Source of the DNA: Methanosarcina horonobensis HB-1 = JCM 15518
GTDB taxonomy: Archaea > Halobacteriota > Methanosarcinia > Methanosarcinales > Methanosarcinaceae
Assembly: GCF_000970285.1 (NCBI RefSeq)
Contig: NZ_CP009516.1
Location: 558,001-622,000 of the forward strand
Direction of reading: 5' to 3'
DNA: 64,000 bases
Shown here one piece after another: positions 35,786-46,354 of this stretch. Position 1 is the stretch's first letter. Each line of letters starts with the position of its first letter. The notes beneath the pieces were generated by a model, which made no database searches, had not been told where the DNA came from, and saw nothing but the letters and a program-made list of their open reading frames with translations. A program made the translations under genes and the position numbers.

Positions 35786-36793
35786 GTGCAACTGACACAA
35801 CTTGGACCAGGGAATTCAAGGGAGGAACATTCACATTCTCACGCACACGGAGTTGTGGACCCTGAACTTCTTTCCACGGATAGAGGTCTCTCTGCTGTTA
35901 AATGGTCCTTTACAGGTCTGATAATAACTGCGCTTTTTCAGATTCTTGTTGTCTGGATTTCGGGAAGTGTAGCTCTTCTTGCAGATACCATTCACAACTT
36001 CGGGGACGCCGCAACTGCAATCCCCCTGGGTTTTGCTTTCCTGCTCTCCAGAAAAAGACCTGATAACCGTTTTACATATGGTTACGGCAGGGCAGAAGAC
36101 CTGGCAGGCCTATTAATTGTTTTCCTTATCTTTCTCAGTGCCGCAGTCGCAGCTTATGAATCGGTCTCCAGGCTTATTTCCCCTCAGCCCGTTGATTTTC
36201 TCTGGGCAGTAGCTGCAGCTTCAATTATTGGCTTTCTGGGAAATGAACTTGTAGCAAAATACAGAATCAGGATTGGAAAAGAAATAGGGAGTGCTGCCCT
36301 TATCGCCGACGGATACCACGCACGGGCAGACGGGTTTACGAGCCTTGCCGTACTCTTCGGAGCCCTTGGTGTCTGGCTGGGTTACCCTCTTGCAGATCCG
36401 ATAATAGGACTTCTGATTACAGTTGCAATTCTGCACATAGTGTGGGACGCAGGCAAATCCGTCTTTTCCCGCATGCTTGACGGGGTTGACCCGGACATTG
36501 TTGACGAAATCCGCCAAATAGTCAGCCAGGTAAAAGATGTGAAGGATATTACAGAGGTAAGGGTGCGCTGGTTAGGACACAGACTTTATGCTGAAGTGAA
36601 CATTGCAGTAGACTCCGGTCTCTCTGTTAAGGAAGGGCACGAAATCGCAGTAAATGTGAGGCACACGATGCTTCACGGACTGGATTACCTTTCAAACGCA
36701 GTTGTGCATGTAGATCCTCTGGGGGCATCGGGAGAGATTTTCCATCGGCTTCCGGAACACGAACTCAATGCTCCTCATGATAATTCTCATTGA
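35786..36793 (+). CDS. Cation diffusion facilitator (CDF) transporter
   Basis: A 335-residue CDF-family exporter for Zn2+, Co2+, Fe2+ or similar divalent metals in exchange for protons. It has six hydrophobic helices, with the metal-site motifs LLADTIHNFGDAAT in helix II and DGYHARADGFTSL in helix V, and a C-terminal cytoplasmic domain (VKDITEVRVRWLGHRLYAEV). The N-terminus is His-rich (EEHSHSHAHGV), as in many zinc exporters. The start is GTG, with GAGGTG overlapping it, so the exact start is uncertain. Metal specificity is not assignable. Confidence 0.92.
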   Translation: MQLTQLGPGNSREEHSHSHAHGVVDPELLSTDRGLSAVKWSFTGLIITALFQILVVWISGSVALLADTIHNFGDAATAIPLGFAFLLSRKRPDNRFTYGYGRAEDLAGLLIVFLIFLSAAVAAYESVSRLISPQPVDFLWAVAAASIIGFLGNELVAKYRIRIGKEIGSAALIADGYHARADGFTSLAVLFGALGVWLGYPLADPIIGLLITVAILHIVWDAGKSVFSRMLDGVDPDIVDEIRQIVSQVKDVKDITEVRVRWLGHRLYAEVNIAVDSGLSVKEGHEIAVNVRHTMLHGLDYLSNAVVHVDPLGASGEIFHRLPEHELNAPHDNSH

Positions 36794-36840
36794 AACCTGA
36801 GCTTTCAAATGCTTAAAAAGTATAGATATTCTCTAAGATT

Positions 36841-37803
36841 TTAATAATCAGATCTGGACATTTCTGCTCCGCTGTTTTTGGCTCGAGTCATCATTGTGAC
36901 TCCACCAACTGACTCGTCAAGCATCTTCTGAACTTCTGTTTGAAGCTGCTTTCCTTCTTCCCTGTTATCCATGAAAGCATAAACAACGGGACCGAATGAG
37001 CTTACTCCAGCTCCGTAACTCCGGCTGCGCATCAAAGAGGCAATGTCCTTAACGAAGCCAGGCCAGATTAGACTCTCTCTTTTGTTAAAACCAACTGTCT
37101 GGACATGATTTACCGCAGCTCCGAAGCTTTCGATGTCCCCCTCTATTACTGCAGGCATCATCTTCATGAGCACCATGTGTGCGACTTCCCTGACCTCTTC
37201 TATCGGTAAGGGACAGAATTTCTTAAACACATCGATTTCTTCTTGATCGTGCATGCCTTTCTCATTGGGGATCGCGATGACTATATCCCAGTCAGGAAAA
37301 TCTTCCCTGAACAGTACAGGCCCGGGCGGCACCCTGCTGGCAGCAGAAGGCAGGAAAACTCCCTTATCTTTGAACCTGTGCCCTCCATCGACTATGAATC
37401 CGCCTTTCTCAAAAGCGGCTACTCCTATACCTGAGGTTCCTCCTCTTTTTACTGTAAATGCAAGCTCTCTAATACTTTTTCCAAGCCCGTAAAGTTCGTT
37501 CACAGCTGCCGCTGCAGCAAGGGCAGACTGGGTGCCTGATCCGAAACCCACATGGGCAGGAATCAGCTCTTTTACCTCTATTTTGATTCCTTTCCCTGCA
37601 GGGAGCAAGGCTTCTGCGGCTTTTTTCATGCGGTCAGCAAACCCCTGCAGTCCTTCTATCTGGATTTCATCAGCTTCTTCTGCAGTAACTTTTATGTTGG
37701 GGGAGGAAAGGGTCAACCCTGCTCCTCCATCCATTCTTCCTATCTCGCCGTTCATATCGATAAGTGTTACGTGGAGCCGGCAGGGCGTGGTTATTCTGAT
37801 CAT
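36841..37803 (-). CDS. mptG: Beta-ribofuranosylaminobenzene 5'-phosphate synthase family (methanopterin biosynthesis)
   Basis: A 320-residue GHMP-kinase-fold protein matching beta-RFAP synthase, which joins p-hydroxybenzoate or p-aminobenzoate to phosphoribosyl pyrophosphate in methanopterin synthesis. The nucleotide-type loop is VGFGSGTQSALAAAAAVNEL (about 85-104), preceded by TPCRLHVTLIDMNGEIGRMD at the start. The enzyme works as a synthase rather than a kinase. Its C-terminus GVSSFGPVVYAF and MTRAKNSG fit the family. It is convergent with the CDF gene and separate from other cofactor genes. Confidence 0.86.
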   Translation of the reverse strand: MIRITTPCRLHVTLIDMNGEIGRMDGGAGLTLSSPNIKVTAEEADEIQIEGLQGFADRMKKAAEALLPAGKGIKIEVKELIPAHVGFGSGTQSALAAAAAVNELYGLGKSIRELAFTVKRGGTSGIGVAAFEKGGFIVDGGHRFKDKGVFLPSAASRVPPGPVLFREDFPDWDIVIAIPNEKGMHDQEEIDVFKKFCPLPIEEVREVAHMVLMKMMPAVIEGDIESFGAAVNHVQTVGFNKRESLIWPGFVKDIASLMRSRSYGAGVSSFGPVVYAFMDNREEGKQLQTEVQKMLDESVGGVTMMTRAKNSGAEMSRSDY

Positions 37804-38098
37804 ATGTAGTACAACCCAAAAACATTTTAAAATTTTATAATATATTCTTTATCTTTATCTCTTATTATAGCTGCTGATATTTAATCTTTTTAAAAAAATC
37901 CTGCACGGAAAGCCTTTGTTTTTTATATAAACGGGTGAGGGATACATGTCATAAAAAGAAATCTACATAGCGTTTATCCTGATGAACAGAGTAGAAACAA
38001 AAATAAAAAAGAAATTTACTGAAAAATTAAAAAGTATTGATCTTTTCTTCAATGCTCTCTGTCCTCAATACTTTCCTTCTTTTTACTCCTTTTTGTAG

Positions 38099-39646
38099 TC
38101 ACTCTTTTATTATTAATGATTTGCCTGTCATCTCTTCGGGTTTCTGGATCCCAAGAAGGTCCAGGAGAGTTGGGGTAAGGTCTGACAATTTTCCGTTCTC
38201 CAGGGCTTTTACTTCGCCGTTTCCTGTGTAAACGCATCTTACAGGGTTAGAAGTATGCGCTGTATGCGGTTCTCCTGTGTGCGGGTTTTCCATCTGTTCG
38301 GCGTTTCCGTGGTCTGCAGTTATAAGTGCTGCTCCACCTGCTTTTTTCAGAGCATCTACAATCCTGCCCACACAGTTATCAACGGTCTCAACCGCCTTTA
38401 CTGCAGCTTCAAAAATTCCTGTGTGCCCTACCATGTCCATGTTTGCAAAGTTAAGTATGATTACATCATACCTTCCCGACTGAATTCTCCTTATGACCTC
38501 ATCCGTAACCTCATATGCGCTCATCTCAGGCTTGAGGTCATATGTTGCAATCTTTGGTGAGGGAATCAGGCAGCGGTCTTCTCCTTCATAGCATTTTTCC
38601 TGCCCGCCGTTAAGGAAAAAAGTCACATGTGCGTATTTCTCGGTTTCGGCAATTCGAAGCTGGACAAGCCCTTGATCGCTCAATACTTTGCCAAACACAT
38701 CTGTTAATTCCTCAGGTGGGAATGCAATAGGCAAGTCCAGGTTTTCATCATACTGTGCCATGCAGACATAGTGAACTTCCGGGCGTTTTTCCCGTACAAA
38801 ACCTTCAAAGTCGTCTGTTACAAAAGCCCATGTGAGCTGCCTTGCCCTATCGGGCCTGAAATTAAAAAAGATTATTGAATCATTGTCCTGTATGACTGTC
38901 TCAGGATTTCCTTCAGGGTCGGTGACTACAGTGGGTTTTATGAACTCATCAGTTTCTCCTCTGGCATAAGCTTCAGAAACTGCTGTTTCTGCATCTGGGG
39001 CTGTATATGGGGCGACTCCAAGAGTCAGGGCATCATAGGCGAGTTTTGTCCTTTCCCAGCGTTTATCTCTGTCCATTGCGTAGTAACGCCCCTGTACTGT
39101 CGCAATCTTTGCGCTCCCGTTCTCCTTACAAAAAGCATCAAGCTCCTTAACATCAGCAAGACCGGCTTTAGGAGGAACATCTCTCCCATCCAGAAAAACA
39201 TGTATATATACTTTTTTTAACCCTTTCTCCTGTGCGAGTTTGATAAGGGCATAAAGATGGGTCATATAACTGTGAACGCCTCCGTAAGAAACAAGCCCCA
39301 TGAGCTGCAGGCTTGAATCATTGAGCTTTGCGTTTGAAATTGCGTCCAGCAAAACAGGGTTTTTGAAAAAGTCTCCGTTTCTGATAGAGACATTTATCCT
39401 TGTAAGATCCTGGTAAACAACTCTTCCTGCCCCTATATTCAGATGACCAACTTCAGAGTTTCCCATCTGACCTTCCGGCAGGCCTACGGCTTCCCCGGAA
39501 GTTTCTAAAAAGCACCATGGACATTCTTTAAGCAGGCGGTCAAGGTTCGGGGTTCTGGCTGCCAGGATAGCGTTTCCTTCTTCGGCTTCCCTGTAGCCCC
39601 AGCCGTCAAGGATCATCAGCATAAGAGGTTTTCTTGCCTGAGTCAT
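38099..39646 (-). CDS. gpmI: 2,3-bisphosphoglycerate-independent phosphoglycerate mutase
   Basis: A 515-residue Mn-dependent mutase interconverting 3- and 2-phosphoglycerate in glycolysis and gluconeogenesis. The alkaline-phosphatase-fold metal residues begin with [13 protein letters not shown], and the phosphoserine site is in [16 protein letters not shown] (about 62-77). Distal metal residues fall in [12 protein letters not shown] and [12 protein letters not shown] prefer the ATG at 39646 over an in-frame GTG six codons upstream (39664). The C-terminal [16 protein letters not shown] is typical. The full-length bacterial-type enzyme, not the short archaeal ApgM type. Confidence 0.96.
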   Translation of the reverse strand: MTQARKPLMLMILDGWGYREAEEGNAILAARTPNLDRLLKECPWCFLETSGEAVGLPEGQMGNSEVGHLNIGAGRVVYQDLTRINVSIRNGDFFKNPVLLDAISNAKLNDSSLQLMGLVSYGGVHSYMTHLYALIKLAQEKGLKKVYIHVFLDGRDVPPKAGLADVKELDAFCKENGSAKIATVQGRYYAMDRDKRWERTKLAYDALTLGVAPYTAPDAETAVSEAYARGETDEFIKPTVVTDPEGNPETVIQDNDSIIFFNFRPDRARQLTWAFVTDDFEGFVREKRPEVHYVCMAQYDENLDLPIAFPPEELTDVFGKVLSDQGLVQLRIAETEKYAHVTFFLNGGQEKCYEGEDRCLIPSPKIATYDLKPEMSAYEVTDEVIRRIQSGRYDVIILNFANMDMVGHTGIFEAAVKAVETVDNCVGRIVDALKKAGGAALITADHGNAEQMENPHTGEPHTAHTSNPVRCVYTGNGEVKALENGKLSDLTPTLLDLLGIQKPEEMTGKSLIIKE

Positions 39647-39740
39647 ATGAAGGAAATTCCACACATGGTCATAAATAGCTTGTTATGCAACATTTGGATC
39701 TTGTTTTACATGATTCTCTGGACTCTTCTTATGAATTTGT

Positions 39741-39754
39741 ATATTATATATTTA
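39741..39754. promoter_or_regulatory. TATA-like element in the gpmI-acetate permease gap
   Basis: The nearly palindromic ATATTATATATTTA lies about 95 nt from the gpmI start and 165 nt from the permease start, and could serve either strand. Confidence 0.25.
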
Positions 39755-39919
39755 TGATGTCTTGAAAATTTATCTACAGTCCGTAAATATAAGTATTAAT
39801 AATTACATACTTCCACAAAAGGTGAAAAAGAGACCTCAAAAACGGCTGAGTGTCTCCACATATTTTTTATTGGAAGTTCAGGCTAAATCTCCGGTTAACG
39901 GGAAGGAGGATTGGATTTC

Positions 39920-40528
39920 ATGAGTCAAGAAGTTAGTAGAGATGTTATGAACATTAGTGATGTAAAAATAAAGGATTTAACCGCAAACCCCGCTCCTCTG
40001 GGTTTGATGGGTTTCGGAATGACAACTGTGCTTTTGAATATACACAATGCCGGCTTTTATCCGATGGATGCAATGATCCTCTCCATGGGTTTCTTTTATG
40101 GTGGCATAGCTCAGATCATTGCCGGACTTATGGAATGGAAGAAAGGTAACACTTTCGGAACTACAGCTTTTACCTCATACGGGCTGTTCTGGCTGACTCT
40201 GGTTGGAATTGTTCTGCTCCCAAAATCTTCGGAGAGTTACACAACCCTGGCTCCCGGTTCATTTCCTTTTGCCGCATACCTCTTCATGTGGGGAGTCTTT
40301 ACCCTTTTCATGTTCGTAGGCACGCTGAAAGGCACAAAGGCTCTTTCTGTGGTTTTTCTGGCTCTTGCAGTCCTGTTCTTCTTACTTGCTGCCGGAAATT
40401 ACTCAGGCAATGCAGCAATACTGAGGGTTGCAGGTTATGAAGGAATCTTTACAGGAGCTGCCGCAATCTACACAGCCCTTGGTCAGGTACTGAATGAGGC
40501 GTATGGGAAAAAGATAGTTCCTCTCTAA
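39920..40528 (+). CDS. aceP: GPR1/FUN34/YaaH-family acetate permease
   Basis: A 202-residue six-helix membrane protein of the acetate-uptake (SatP/AceP) family, which in Methanosarcina is the acetate permease used for acetoclastic methanogenesis. The family signature is [20 protein letters not shown] near residues 20-39; helices such as [16 protein letters not shown] and [13 protein letters not shown] follow. I chose the ATG at 39920, with AAGGAGGA about 9 nt upstream; an in-frame TTG at 39911 sits directly after that Shine-Dalgarno and is less likely. A hairpin terminator follows. Confidence 0.93.
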   Translation: MSQEVSRDVMNISDVKIKDLTANPAPLGLMGFGMTTVLLNIHNAGFYPMDAMILSMGFFYGGIAQIIAGLMEWKKGNTFGTTAFTSYGLFWLTLVGIVLLPKSSESYTTLAPGSFPFAAYLFMWGVFTLFMFVGTLKGTKALSVVFLALAVLFFLLAAGNYSGNAAILRVAGYEGIFTGAAAIYTALGQVLNEAYGKKIVPL

Positions 40529-40553
40529 AGAAGTATTTTAACCTTGTTTTTTG

Positions 40554-40576
40554 CCGGGCTCAAACCCGGAATTTTA
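40554..40576 (+). terminator. Terminator hairpin after acetate permease
   Basis: CCGGG (40554-40558) pairs with CCCGG (40565-40569) around a 6-nt loop, followed by AATTTTACTATTTTT. Short but well placed downstream of the permease stop. Confidence 0.4.
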
Positions 40577-40766
40577 CTATTTTTGATGAGGATAATTTTT
40601 CAATCCACTCATCTACTTTTTCATCGGTCGCCTCAATCCAGCCGTTTTTTAATAGAGTCTTTTTATGTTTATGTGCTATTTTTTAGTAAAATACTTATTT
40701 CTTAGCACTATTCTATCTTTTCGTAATAACTGCCCTAAAGTCGGTCAAAGTAAGTGAGGAATTAGG

Positions 40767-41606
40767 ATGAACACCAAAATCAACTGGAATGAAGTCTGGA
40801 AAGAGAGAATGGAGTTGCAGAGTAAGACACAGATGAACACTGACTGCACAAATATGTGGAAAAACAAAAAGAACGCAAAACGTTTCTGGGAGATGTCCCG
40901 GGAAAATAATGGCAGGATTGAAAAAACTCTGACCGGGATGGCTCTTACTCCGGAGTCAAGAGTCCTTGATATCGGGGCAGGCCCCGGAAGCCTGGCAATT
41001 CCTCTTGCTGAAAGGGTTACACATGTAACAGCAGTCGAGCCTGCAGAAGGCATGATGGAGATCCTGAAACAAAATATAGAGAGCCATGGAATCAGGAACA
41101 TTAACTGTGTCTATAAAGACTGGGAATCTGTTGAAGCGGAGTCTGACCTCTGTCCTCCATATGATATCGTGTTTGCATCTTATTCTCTGGGCATGAAAGA
41201 TATCCGTGCCTCAATCCAGAAAATGATTGATGTATCTTCGGGATATATTTATCTCTACTGGTTTGCAGGAGATACCTCCTGGGATGTACATTCTCGAAAT
41301 CTCTGGCCTATCCTGCATGGGTGCGAGTACAGTCAGGGCCCAAAGGCAGACATCCTTTATAATATACTCTATGACATGGGAATCTATCCCCATATAAATG
41401 TCTTTCCTTTTGAGCATAAAAACCGTTTTGAAAATCTCGAAGAAGCCATTGAGCATTTTAAACCCCAGTATGCTGCTTTTTCTCCTGAGCAGGAAGAGAT
41501 TCTCAAGTCCTATCTTCAGGAGGTGCTTGAGGAAGAGAATGGGGCTTTAATGCAGAAAGGAAGGAGCACAAGGGTGAAAATCTGGTGGAAAGTCTCTTCT
41601 TTTTAA
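40767..41606 (+). CDS. Class I SAM-dependent methyltransferase
   Basis: A 279-residue Rossmann-fold methyltransferase. Motif I is LDIGAGPGSLAIPLAERV (about 69-86), followed by AVEPAEGMMEIL (motif II) and a motif near YDIVFASYSLGM. The N-terminus is Lys/Asn-rich (NMWKNKKNAKRFWEM). The substrate is unknown; several such genes accompany methyltransferase systems in Methanosarcina. GAGGAATTAGG precedes the ATG. It is convergent with the P-type ATPase gene (21-nt gap). Confidence 0.88.
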   Translation: MNTKINWNEVWKERMELQSKTQMNTDCTNMWKNKKNAKRFWEMSRENNGRIEKTLTGMALTPESRVLDIGAGPGSLAIPLAERVTHVTAVEPAEGMMEILKQNIESHGIRNINCVYKDWESVEAESDLCPPYDIVFASYSLGMKDIRASIQKMIDVSSGYIYLYWFAGDTSWDVHSRNLWPILHGCEYSQGPKADILYNILYDMGIYPHINVFPFEHKNRFENLEEAIEHFKPQYAAFSPEQEEILKSYLQEVLEEENGALMQKGRSTRVKIWWKVSSF

Positions 41607-41627
41607 GGTAAGAGACTCAAGGTTATG

Positions 41628-44417
41628 TTACATATCCTTATTACGAGCAGCTCTTACCCTTTTAAAGACCTCCATTACAGCAATGACACTGCTGGCAATT
41701 ATGAAAAGGATAAACCAGATCTCAAACGAAACGGGGCTTGCACCAAGAAGACCCTGGAAGAAAGGTATATGCATGGCAGAAATATGGAGTCCCTGCATCA
41801 TAATTACGCCCATAACCAGGAAATAATTGTTCCTGGCTGGTACGCGGAATGCGGAACGGTATTCAGAACGGCAGTTAAATACATGGAAATTCTCAAAGAG
41901 AACCATCAATAGCAACAGGAGGTTCCTTGCCCATTCCTCTTCGTATCCTTCCCCTAGCAGCCACACCCAGACTGCAAAAGCTATTACCCCTATAGCTGCC
42001 CCGGAAAGCATTGTTTGATTTATCATGAGTTTATTGAAAACTCCTTCTTCGGGCTTTCTTGGCTTTCGATACATTGTTCCGGGTTCTCCTGCCTCAAAGG
42101 CCAGAGCCACCCCTTGAATTCCATTTGTAACGAGATTAAGCCACAGGAGTTGCACCGCAAGCAGCGGGATTGGTAACCCCATAGCAAGCGCGAATATGAA
42201 AAGTATCACTTCTGCAAGCCCGGTTGAGATAAGAAGAAGGGTGACCTTCCTGATATTGTCATAGGCAATTCTCCCTTCCTCAACACCTGCAACAATCGAG
42301 GAGAATGTATCATCAGTTACTATCATTGACGAAGTATCTTTTGCCACATCGGTCCCTGACCCCATTGCAACGCCGATATTTGCCCTCTGGAGCGCAGGAG
42401 CATCATTAACCCCGTCTCCTGTAACCGCAACAAAATGTCCTCTCCTGACAAGTGCGTCTACAATATTCATCTTCTGCACGGGCGTTACTCTTGCAAAAAC
42501 ACGTGCCTTTTCAATTGCAGAGATGAAAGCCGGGAGCTCGGGATCTCCAAATTCTTCCATTTCTCTGCCTGTGATCATTTCCTCTTTGGAATGGGCGATG
42601 TCGAGCTCGCTGGCTATCGCAAGTGCAGTTTTCGGATGGTCTCCTGTAATCATTACCACGTCAATTCCAGCCCTTTTACAGGTATGGACCGCTTCAGTAA
42701 CATCGGGCCTCAAAGGATCTATGAACGCCGCAATGCCGAGAAATGTGAGCTCTGGCTTTACAGACTCGAGCTCAGGAGTGTCTTCAACCTTTCCTGAGAC
42801 CTGACCTTCAGCCACAACGAGAGCACGGTACCCCTTCTCCATCAGGGAATTCAGTTCCTGGTTCAGGACATCAGGATCAATCGGGACCGTGCCTTCTGAT
42901 GTATTCATTTCTATACAATATGGCAGGACTGCTTCCATAGCTCCTTTGACAGCTACTTTAACGGGTCCATTTTTATCATCCTTATAGTATACAGCCGCAT
43001 ACATCCTCTCGGACTCGAAGGGAATCTCGGCAACTATTTTCGCCTCCTTTCTGGTCTTTTCCGGATCTATTCCTATCTTGGATGCAAGTGCAAGAAATGC
43101 TACATCTATGGCATCTCCATGATGAACCCATATTCCATTTTTCTGAGAGAGGGCTCCTTCATTGCAAATCGCTGCAGCTACTGCAAGCCTTCGAAGCCTT
43201 TCCTCATCTTCAGTGCCAGGAGAATCTCCATTCTTTAGCCTTACCTCCCCTTCAGGAGTATAGCCTTCTCCTGAGGCCTCAAAATAGTCTCCTGGGGGAA
43301 GCAATACCATTCTTGCTGTCTGCTGGTTGACAGTAAGAGTGCCTGTTTTATCAGTTGCTATTGTGGTACAACTTCCGAGACTTTCAACTGCGGAAAGCTT
43401 GCGGACGATTACATTTCTTTTAGCCATACGGGTGGCTGCAATCGAAAGTGCAACTGTGACACCTACGGGCAGCCCCTCAGGAATAGCCGATACAGTGAGT
43501 GCCACTGCAAGGAAGAAAACTTCTATAGGTGCAGTTCCCTGTGCAAGAGCAATAGCGCTCATCGCAACACTTGCAGCGATCACAGCAATTCCTACTTTCT
43601 GGGCAAAATCTTCCATTCGTATAAGGAGAGGTGGCTTTGCTGACTCTGTTTCCGTAACTGCACGTGCAATCCTGCCAACTTCGGTTCGGCTGCCCGTCGC
43701 AGTCACAACACCACAGCCGCGTCCCGTAATAGCAGTACTTCCAGCATATGCCATATTGTGCCTGTCACTTACAGGAGCATCTTCTTTGAGTACGTCCACA
43801 GTTTTCTGCACAGCAGCGGATTCGCCGGTAAGGAGTGATTCATCAACAGTCAGGTTTGTAGCACGGAGAATACGAAGGTCAGCAGGGATACGGCTTCCAG
43901 ATTCGAGCAGGACAATATCCCCCGGGACTATCTCTTCAGCCGGAATCTCCTTCTCGGCTCCCTCTCTTCTGACCCGGGACATAATTTTCAAGATTGTCTG
44001 TAGCTGTGATGCGCTCTGTTCTGCTTTCCATTCCTGGATAGTACCGATTACAGCATTGATAATTACTACAAGGAAAATGAACCCCGCATCCCTGAGGTCA
44101 TCCAGAAGAACAGCGATTACTCCTGCTATAAGAAGGATGTAAATTAAAGGGCTTTTAAACTGGTGAAGGACTATTTCCGCAAGTCCAGGCGGCTTCTTTG
44201 CTGGAAGGGTATTTTCTCCGTATTCTTTGAGTCTGATAGATGCTTCTTCAGGATCAAGTCCCCTGGAGGAAGTTTCAAGCTCTTTAAATACCTCATCACT
44301 TCTCTGAGAATGCCATGGAGTGATATCTTTATCATGGCTCTCCGGGATCTCTGACTCAGAAGGTTTTTCATGGAATTGGCTGTTCCTCCTTTTTTCTTCC
44401 AGACCTCGTTTATCCAT
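41628..44417 (-). CDS. P-type cation ATPase (SERCA/PMCA-like, type II)
   Basis: A P2-type ATPase of about 929 residues, probably for Ca2+ or another cation. From the chosen ATG: N-terminal cation-ATPase segment, actuator-domain LLTGESAAVQKT, membrane motif SAIPEGLPVGVTVALS (PEGLP, typical of the Ca2+/Na+ group), phosphorylation site ATDKTGTLTVNQQT, MITGDHPKTA and hinge VTGDGVNDAPALQRANIGVA. Four C-terminal helices complete it. I use the ATG at 44417 because GAAGGAGAC precedes it; an in-frame GTG at 44462 would add 15 residues. Transported ion is not certain; a Ca2+ exporter is the simplest reading. Confidence 0.94.
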   Translation of the reverse strand: MDKRGLEEKRRNSQFHEKPSESEIPESHDKDITPWHSQRSDEVFKELETSSRGLDPEEASIRLKEYGENTLPAKKPPGLAEIVLHQFKSPLIYILLIAGVIAVLLDDLRDAGFIFLVVIINAVIGTIQEWKAEQSASQLQTILKIMSRVRREGAEKEIPAEEIVPGDIVLLESGSRIPADLRILRATNLTVDESLLTGESAAVQKTVDVLKEDAPVSDRHNMAYAGSTAITGRGCGVVTATGSRTEVGRIARAVTETESAKPPLLIRMEDFAQKVGIAVIAASVAMSAIALAQGTAPIEVFFLAVALTVSAIPEGLPVGVTVALSIAATRMAKRNVIVRKLSAVESLGSCTTIATDKTGTLTVNQQTARMVLLPPGDYFEASGEGYTPEGEVRLKNGDSPGTEDEERLRRLAVAAAICNEGALSQKNGIWVHHGDAIDVAFLALASKIGIDPEKTRKEAKIVAEIPFESERMYAAVYYKDDKNGPVKVAVKGAMEAVLPYCIEMNTSEGTVPIDPDVLNQELNSLMEKGYRALVVAEGQVSGKVEDTPELESVKPELTFLGIAAFIDPLRPDVTEAVHTCKRAGIDVVMITGDHPKTALAIASELDIAHSKEEMITGREMEEFGDPELPAFISAIEKARVFARVTPVQKMNIVDALVRRGHFVAVTGDGVNDAPALQRANIGVAMGSGTDVAKDTSSMIVTDDTFSSIVAGVEEGRIAYDNIRKVTLLLISTGLAEVILFIFALAMGLPIPLLAVQLLWLNLVTNGIQGVALAFEAGEPGTMYRKPRKPEEGVFNKLMINQTMLSGAAIGVIAFAVWVWLLGEGYEEEWARNLLLLLMVLFENFHVFNCRSEYRSAFRVPARNNYFLVMGVIMMQGLHISAMHIPFFQGLLGASPVSFEIWFILFIIASSVIAVMEVFKRVRAARNKDM

Positions 44418-45430
44418 GTCTCCTTCAGGGATATCCTGATCTGACGAAAATATACCTGTCACCCCCCAGTCTCTTTTTTTCTAAAAGGTTGTTTTCCGAC
44501 AAATTTACCTTCCTCTTTTCTTAAGTTAATTTGCAGGTTCAGGTATTCTTCTGCTCAGGAACTGGAGATGCAGCTTGACAGTTTTTCCAGACATGATTTT
44601 GTATTTTTTTAAAATAACTGCATCTATTGAACACAGGAACCCCCTTAGTATCAGAGCAATTTTCAGTTTCTGAACTGTTAAATGTCCTGATATTCTCTCA
44701 AAAACTTATTTTGCCCGCTGTATCCCCTTTCGCAACATATGTTGCTTATCTTATAAATCTAGTTTCTTTACATTTGAGCAGCTTTTACACTTCTATTTTA
44801 ACTCAGATAATTCCATTAATATATTTAGTGACAAATTTTAATATCTATTTATTACTGCTAAAAATAGTTTGCGAAACAGATTTATATCGATTTTTTGCAT
44901 GAGCCCTGCATAGAATTTTTGAATTTAAATGCCTAATAAGATATTTTTCACTATTCATAATTTTTACTCTCTGCTTTGACTCCCATTTTTGCATCAGTAG
45001 ACCCGATAAATTCAATAAAAAGCTCGACTACGGCCGAAATTCGTTTTTATACAGCTTAGAATACCGGATTCACAAAATTATATTCCATTGTTACGAAGGT
45101 TGTCAAACCTGTAATGACCTCAGTTTGAGAGTGTTCTGTTTTCACGAAGTTTAAATAATTTTTTTAAAATATTAATTGCCACCACCCCGAATATCAGTTT
45201 GATCCAGAATTACCTATTGTGCGTGAATGTTAAGGTTTTTGTAATCATGTATCCCGTAGTTCTTTTTTCAGTCACGGCAGGATATTTTTTCTGTATAAAT
45301 ATAATTGCTAGTTTATTCTCTCAATCGTTAGTTCAATCATATATAATTTGTATAGTAATTTATTTGTTATACGGATCTGTCTATATTATATTGGATTAAT
45401 AATATTTAAAAGTCAGACTGTATTAGTTTT
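44418..45430. other. 1 kb intergenic region
   Basis: AT-rich with no credible gene; two short hydrophobic reading frames near 44627-44902 and 45199-45399 lack Shine-Dalgarno sequences. A TATA-like element lies 24 nt before the UbiA-type gene. Confidence 0.5.
45403..45410 (+). promoter_or_regulatory. TATA-like box, possible leaderless promoter
   Basis: TATTTAAA is centred about 24 nt before the ATG at 45431 with no Shine-Dalgarno in between, consistent with leaderless initiation. Confidence 0.4.
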
Positions 45431-46354
45431 ATGAGCTCCAATGTATTTTCTGGAAGTTTTGGATCTATTTTCAAGCACAGACGAACGAATTCCCCCAAGT
45501 ATCCTGAAGAAAATGCCACTCTTGAACTACTTAAAAGTTCTATTTTAGTTGCATTCTCTGGTGCACTAAGAATACATCTCGCGTTTCTACTACTTCATAT
45601 TCAATCAAGTATACTAACCTGTGTTGCAGGTGGTCTAATTATTTATACTGTATATACCCTTGACAGAGCTCTTGGATCTGAAGAGGATACTGTAAACCGG
45701 ACTGAATTGAATGGTTCGAATAAAAAAATAGGACTTGCAGTTTCGATACTGGCTTTTATTATAGGAACCTGTATACTGGCAGTAGAGGAAATGCTTTTAC
45801 TTGCATTCATACCTTTCATAACTGGTTACCTGTATAGTAAAGGCATTAAAATCGGCAGGTTTGCTTTGAAACTCAAAGGTGGACTTGGAATTAAAAATCT
45901 TGTTGTAGGACTCACCTGGGGTATTTTCATTGCAGGACTTGCAGGTAGTGGGTGTGGAAACCTGGTTCCTGTTGTTCTGGTCTTTATTTTTTTCGGCGTT
46001 AAACTCTTTATAAACTCTGCTATATACGATTTCAAGGACATTAAGGGAGACACTCTTGCTGGTATCAGGACTCTTCCCGTAAGCCTCGGAGCACGAAAAA
46101 CCCGCAATCTTCTTCTCTCGATGCACCTGTTCTCCCACATGGTAATCGGAATTGCCCTTATCCATGGAGCCCTTGCTTTTGAACCCTTTATAGTCCTCTA
46201 CAGTTTTGTTTGCGGGCTGATATGCATCCAGAAATTTACAAACTCCGAAAATGCCGAGTTTTCTTCCCGGAAACTCGAAAGAACCGTGCTTGTCGACGGG
46301 GAATCTACATCCATTCTTGGATTGAGAATGGTTGCAGTCTCGCTGATTGCATAA
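45431..46354 (+). CDS. UbiA-type prenyltransferase family membrane protein
   Basis: A 307-residue membrane protein of the UbiA prenyltransferase superfamily (quinone, archaeal lipid or pigment prenylation). It has about seven to eight hydrophobic helices. The second aspartate motif is clear (YDFKDIKGDTLAGIRTLP, about 198-215). The first, normally NxxxDxxxD, is reduced: TVYTLDRALGSEED has one aligned Asp and ends in Glu-Glu-Asp, so Mg/substrate binding may differ. The N-terminal 35 residues are polar and Lys/Arg-rich. Possible substrates include menaquinone/methanophenazine-type or lipid precursors; not assignable. Confidence 0.82.
   Translation: MSSNVFSGSFGSIFKHRRTNSPKYPEENATLELLKSSILVAFSGALRIHLAFLLLHIQSSILTCVAGGLIIYTVYTLDRALGSEEDTVNRTELNGSNKKIGLAVSILAFIIGTCILAVEEMLLLAFIPFITGYLYSKGIKIGRFALKLKGGLGIKNLVVGLTWGIFIAGLAGSGCGNLVPVVLVFIFFGVKLFINSAIYDFKDIKGDTLAGIRTLPVSLGARKTRNLLLSMHLFSHMVIGIALIHGALAFEPFIVLYSFVCGLICIQKFTNSENAEFSSRKLERTVLVDGESTSILGLRMVAVSLIA

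Noticed and set aside
43327-44142. 271-codon frame antisense to the P-type ATPase
   Set aside because: Fully inside a strongly conserved gene on the opposite strand and Ala/Ser/Thr/Ile-rich as in antisense noise.
44627-45399. Two short hydrophobic frames before the UbiA-type gene
   Set aside because: No Shine-Dalgarno and atypical composition; AT-rich sequence readily gives Leu/Ile/Phe frames.
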